Assembly (NCBI RefSeq): GCF_050624435.1
Contig: NC_134538.1
Location: 121,865,937-121,929,936 of the forward strand
DNA from: Tenrec ecaudatus
Taxonomy: Eukaryota; Chordata; Mammalia; Afrosoricida; Tenrecidae
Reading direction: 5' to 3'
Length of the DNA: 64,000 bases
The notes under the pieces are model-generated. The model searched no databases, had not been told where the DNA came from, and worked only from the letters and a program-made list of their open reading frames with translations. Positions 48,673 to 64,000 of this stretch are shown piece by piece; positions within the stretch are counted from its first letter, which is position 1; the number at the start of each line of letters is the position of its first letter. A program made the position numbers and the translations under genes.

Positions 48673-49079
48673 AAAGCCAGAAAGGAATCCTATGTTAATA
48701 AACTTTTGGGACAGAAATATTATGCCTAAAAGGAGCATGTGCTCCCCCACCGCCACCCCAGCAGCAGGGTGCCCTTCAGCTCGGTGGGTGGAGGAGGTTA
48801 GAGGTGCTGGCCATGGCTGAGAACCGCAGCATTACTGCTGGACCCGTTAGGCATAATCATTTTAATGTAAAAGAATTTCTTTTTAAAAAGAATATATTAC
48901 TTAGAAATGCCAAGCTTGACTACTGCTTTTTACATTATTTAGATTGACCAACATTAACTCCCAAGTTTTACTTCTTATCCGGGGAACTCAGTGAAATGAC
49001 TTTGCACTATTTTTCTTTAAAGTGACTATGCTAACCAGTTGCTTGTTTGCTTGAATAAATAAAGACCATTCTGCCAATT

Positions 49080-49324
49080 TCTGGATCTCACTGAAAATTT
49101 ATTTTCCTTGGATTCTTACAGAGTTAAAAAAAAATGTATTTTCATTGGATTTTCACAGCCTCTTGCCTATGAAAGGTAATCAATGTAGAGAGTAAAAAAG
49201 AGGTGAGCCATTCAGTGATCTGCTGAGGCGTAGGACGTTTGTAGGCCCTCTCCAGAATGAATATGCTCATGTTTTCCCGCTGCGGGTGTGAGGGAAGCCA
49301 GGTGGAAGAGCTGGACTGGCGCCT
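49080..49324 (-). other. CCDC146: CCDC146 3' UTR (inferred)
   Basis: An AT-rich, repeat-free stretch runs from the stop to just past the minus-strand AATAAA at 49098-49103. It is short (about 245 bp). The cleavage site is inferred. Confidence 0.5.
49098..49103 (-). promoter_or_regulatory. CCDC146: Candidate CCDC146 polyadenylation signal AATAAA
   Basis: The plus strand reads tttatt here, giving a canonical hexamer on the gene's strand about 222 bp after the stop. Confidence 0.5.
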
Positions 49325-62610
<13,286 letters not shown>

Positions 62611-63734
62611 CTGCGGGAAAAGTGACAGGGAGAGGCTAGGTGAGCGCTGAGGTCACTGACTGTCAAGTCCCTGGGCTGTGGGACCCCAGCTAGTCACTGG
62701 GGGTGTCAAGCGAAGCCACGGAACTTGGGCTTTTTCTGGGGATGGGCAAGGAGAGTTGTTTGGGCTCTCGGCTCTGTAGGGAGCTGGTGACCAGGTCTCT
62801 TAAGTCTCAAAAGGTTTTCCTGGCTCGGGGAAGAACGCCACTCCCCAAGCATGAACACAGGGTGCCCGTGTCTGGGTTTCTACAGACCCTTTTCCTGGGC
62901 CAGACTTGCCAAGCGAGGCAGTAAGTAACCAAGCCAGAGCCCCCAGGCAGTGGGCCGGGGAATGTGGGGCTGCAGCCTGTTGCCCTAGAGTACTGGCTGG
63001 CCCCGTGGGTTTTGTAAAAGTCGCATGTTGCTGGTGCAAATTCCCCCAGAAACATGCGATCCTGTCCTTTGAAACCATGCCAGGGGGAGGCCTCTGGGAG
63101 GAGAGGGCCCGAGGTGAAAACCAAATCAGACTTCAATTCGAAGTCCAGCAGCGCTGGCTGCCACCATGGCTCGTGTCCACACCTCCGACCAGGGCCTGTT
63201 TGCACCCTGCCAGCTGTCAAGGCTGCTGGGGCCCCGAGAAACTACCCCCTGGCCTGCTGGCAGGGCGCCGCTCTACAGACGACCCGGGCCTCCCCTACTG
63301 GGCATCTACTCTCCTAGCATCGCCACCGCCCGCATCTGTTTCTCGCCGCCCTCGGTTTGTGCGCGTTGGCACCTTCGCTCTTTTCCTGATCAATCCGTCA
63401 TGACAGCAGACACCAGGGCAACAGTGTATCTTCCGGTACTGGCAGCATCTAGCACGCCCGTGCCCTGACACACCCGCGCACAGGCTGCTGGGAAATCTGA
63501 CAGCAGACACCATTATAACCAGGGCCTCCTTACAACCAATCTTCCCAAAACACAAGCAACCAGAGGAAGCGGCTACAAGTCGTGGATTAATTGCAGTTGG
63601 GAAGCATGGCTGCTGCTTACCAGGTTTAGCTACTGGGGAGAAAATGAACTAGGTGAATGCCTTAATCCCCTGAGCCCAAATCTACCACAGCGATGGGCAG
63701 AAGATGTGGCAGTTACATCATCTGTCTACTTGTG
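62611..63734. other. CCDC146 intron, GC-rich unassigned stretch
   Basis: No exon or repeat is recognised. Overlapping ORFs on both strands reflect GC content. Confidence 0.5.
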
Positions 63735-64000
63735 AAGAGGTGGAGTCTAGCCTGTCAACCAGGTTGCAGCCTAATGACCTCATTTGGAGGCGCAAAGAAC
63801 ATCAACGACTCCCTGGAGGGCAGACCCAGACCCTCTGCTTCCTCTTCTTGCTCACAAGCCACCTGGAGCTGTGCTGATGCAGCCAAAGCCCTGGGGCTGG
63901 AGGAGTCATGTGGAGACCCATGCCAGCGCTGAGATGCTTCCTCCACCACTGGATCCACAAGACTTTCCACCCACTGGCCTGTGATCTTCCTGCAGTCTGC
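63735..64000. mobile_element. Second copy of the putative LTR family, cut by the window end
   Basis: Shared blocks with 37610-37890 include gtggagtctagcctgtca, gacctcatttggaggcgc and cccactggcctgtgatcttc. It is aligned over about 265 bp and runs off the window. Confidence 0.7.

Overview
This window is a gene-containing stretch of a placental mammal nuclear genome. It is almost certainly afrotherian and best fits a tenrec (Echinops-like). Two lines of evidence support this. First, more than 30 copies or fragments of the Afrotheria-specific AfroSINE are present, with matching L1 3' ends and RTE/BovB-type LINE relics. Second, there are SPIN-type ('space invaders') hAT elements, which among afrotherians are, as I recall, reported from tenrecs. 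The species call rests on repeat families recognised by eye, not on a database search.

Two protein-coding genes lie tail to tail. The plus strand carries the 3' part of GSAP (gamma-secretase activating protein): 17 coding exons from 3585 to the stop at 45437. They join in one frame into about 512 residues, matching the C-terminal 60 percent of the human protein. The gene's 5' half lies left of the window. The minus strand carries the last five coding exons of CCDC146, a centriole/sperm-flagellum coiled-coil protein, from 62610 down to the stop at 49325. Its 5' part lies right of the window. All inferred introns are GT-AG. The two genes are not functionally linked as far as known; the convergent order matches what I recall of human 7q11.23.

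Layout: 1-3584 GSAP intron (L1, AfroSINEs); 3585-45437 GSAP exons in introns full of AfroSINE, L1, RTE, SPIN-like and other hAT insertions plus a probable solo LTR; 45438 to about 46085 GSAP 3' UTR; about 46.1-49.1 kb intergenic (hAT, SINE, L1); 49.1-62.6 kb CCDC146 3' end, with a roughly 870-bp, 16-bp-unit minisatellite (55.4-56.3 kb) and a full-length processed alpha-tubulin (TUBA1B-like) retropseudogene with a perfect 15-bp target duplication (59.4-61.1 kb) in its introns; 62.6-64 kb CCDC146 intron.

I found no novel multi-gene system. The points worth a second look are local: a (CT)25 microsatellite acting as the polypyrimidine tract of a GSAP acceptor, two hAT miniature elements with clear 8-bp target duplications, nested insertions that give a relative chronology, a minisatellite open in all three frames of the CCDC146-sense strand, and a likely tandem acceptor in CCDC146.
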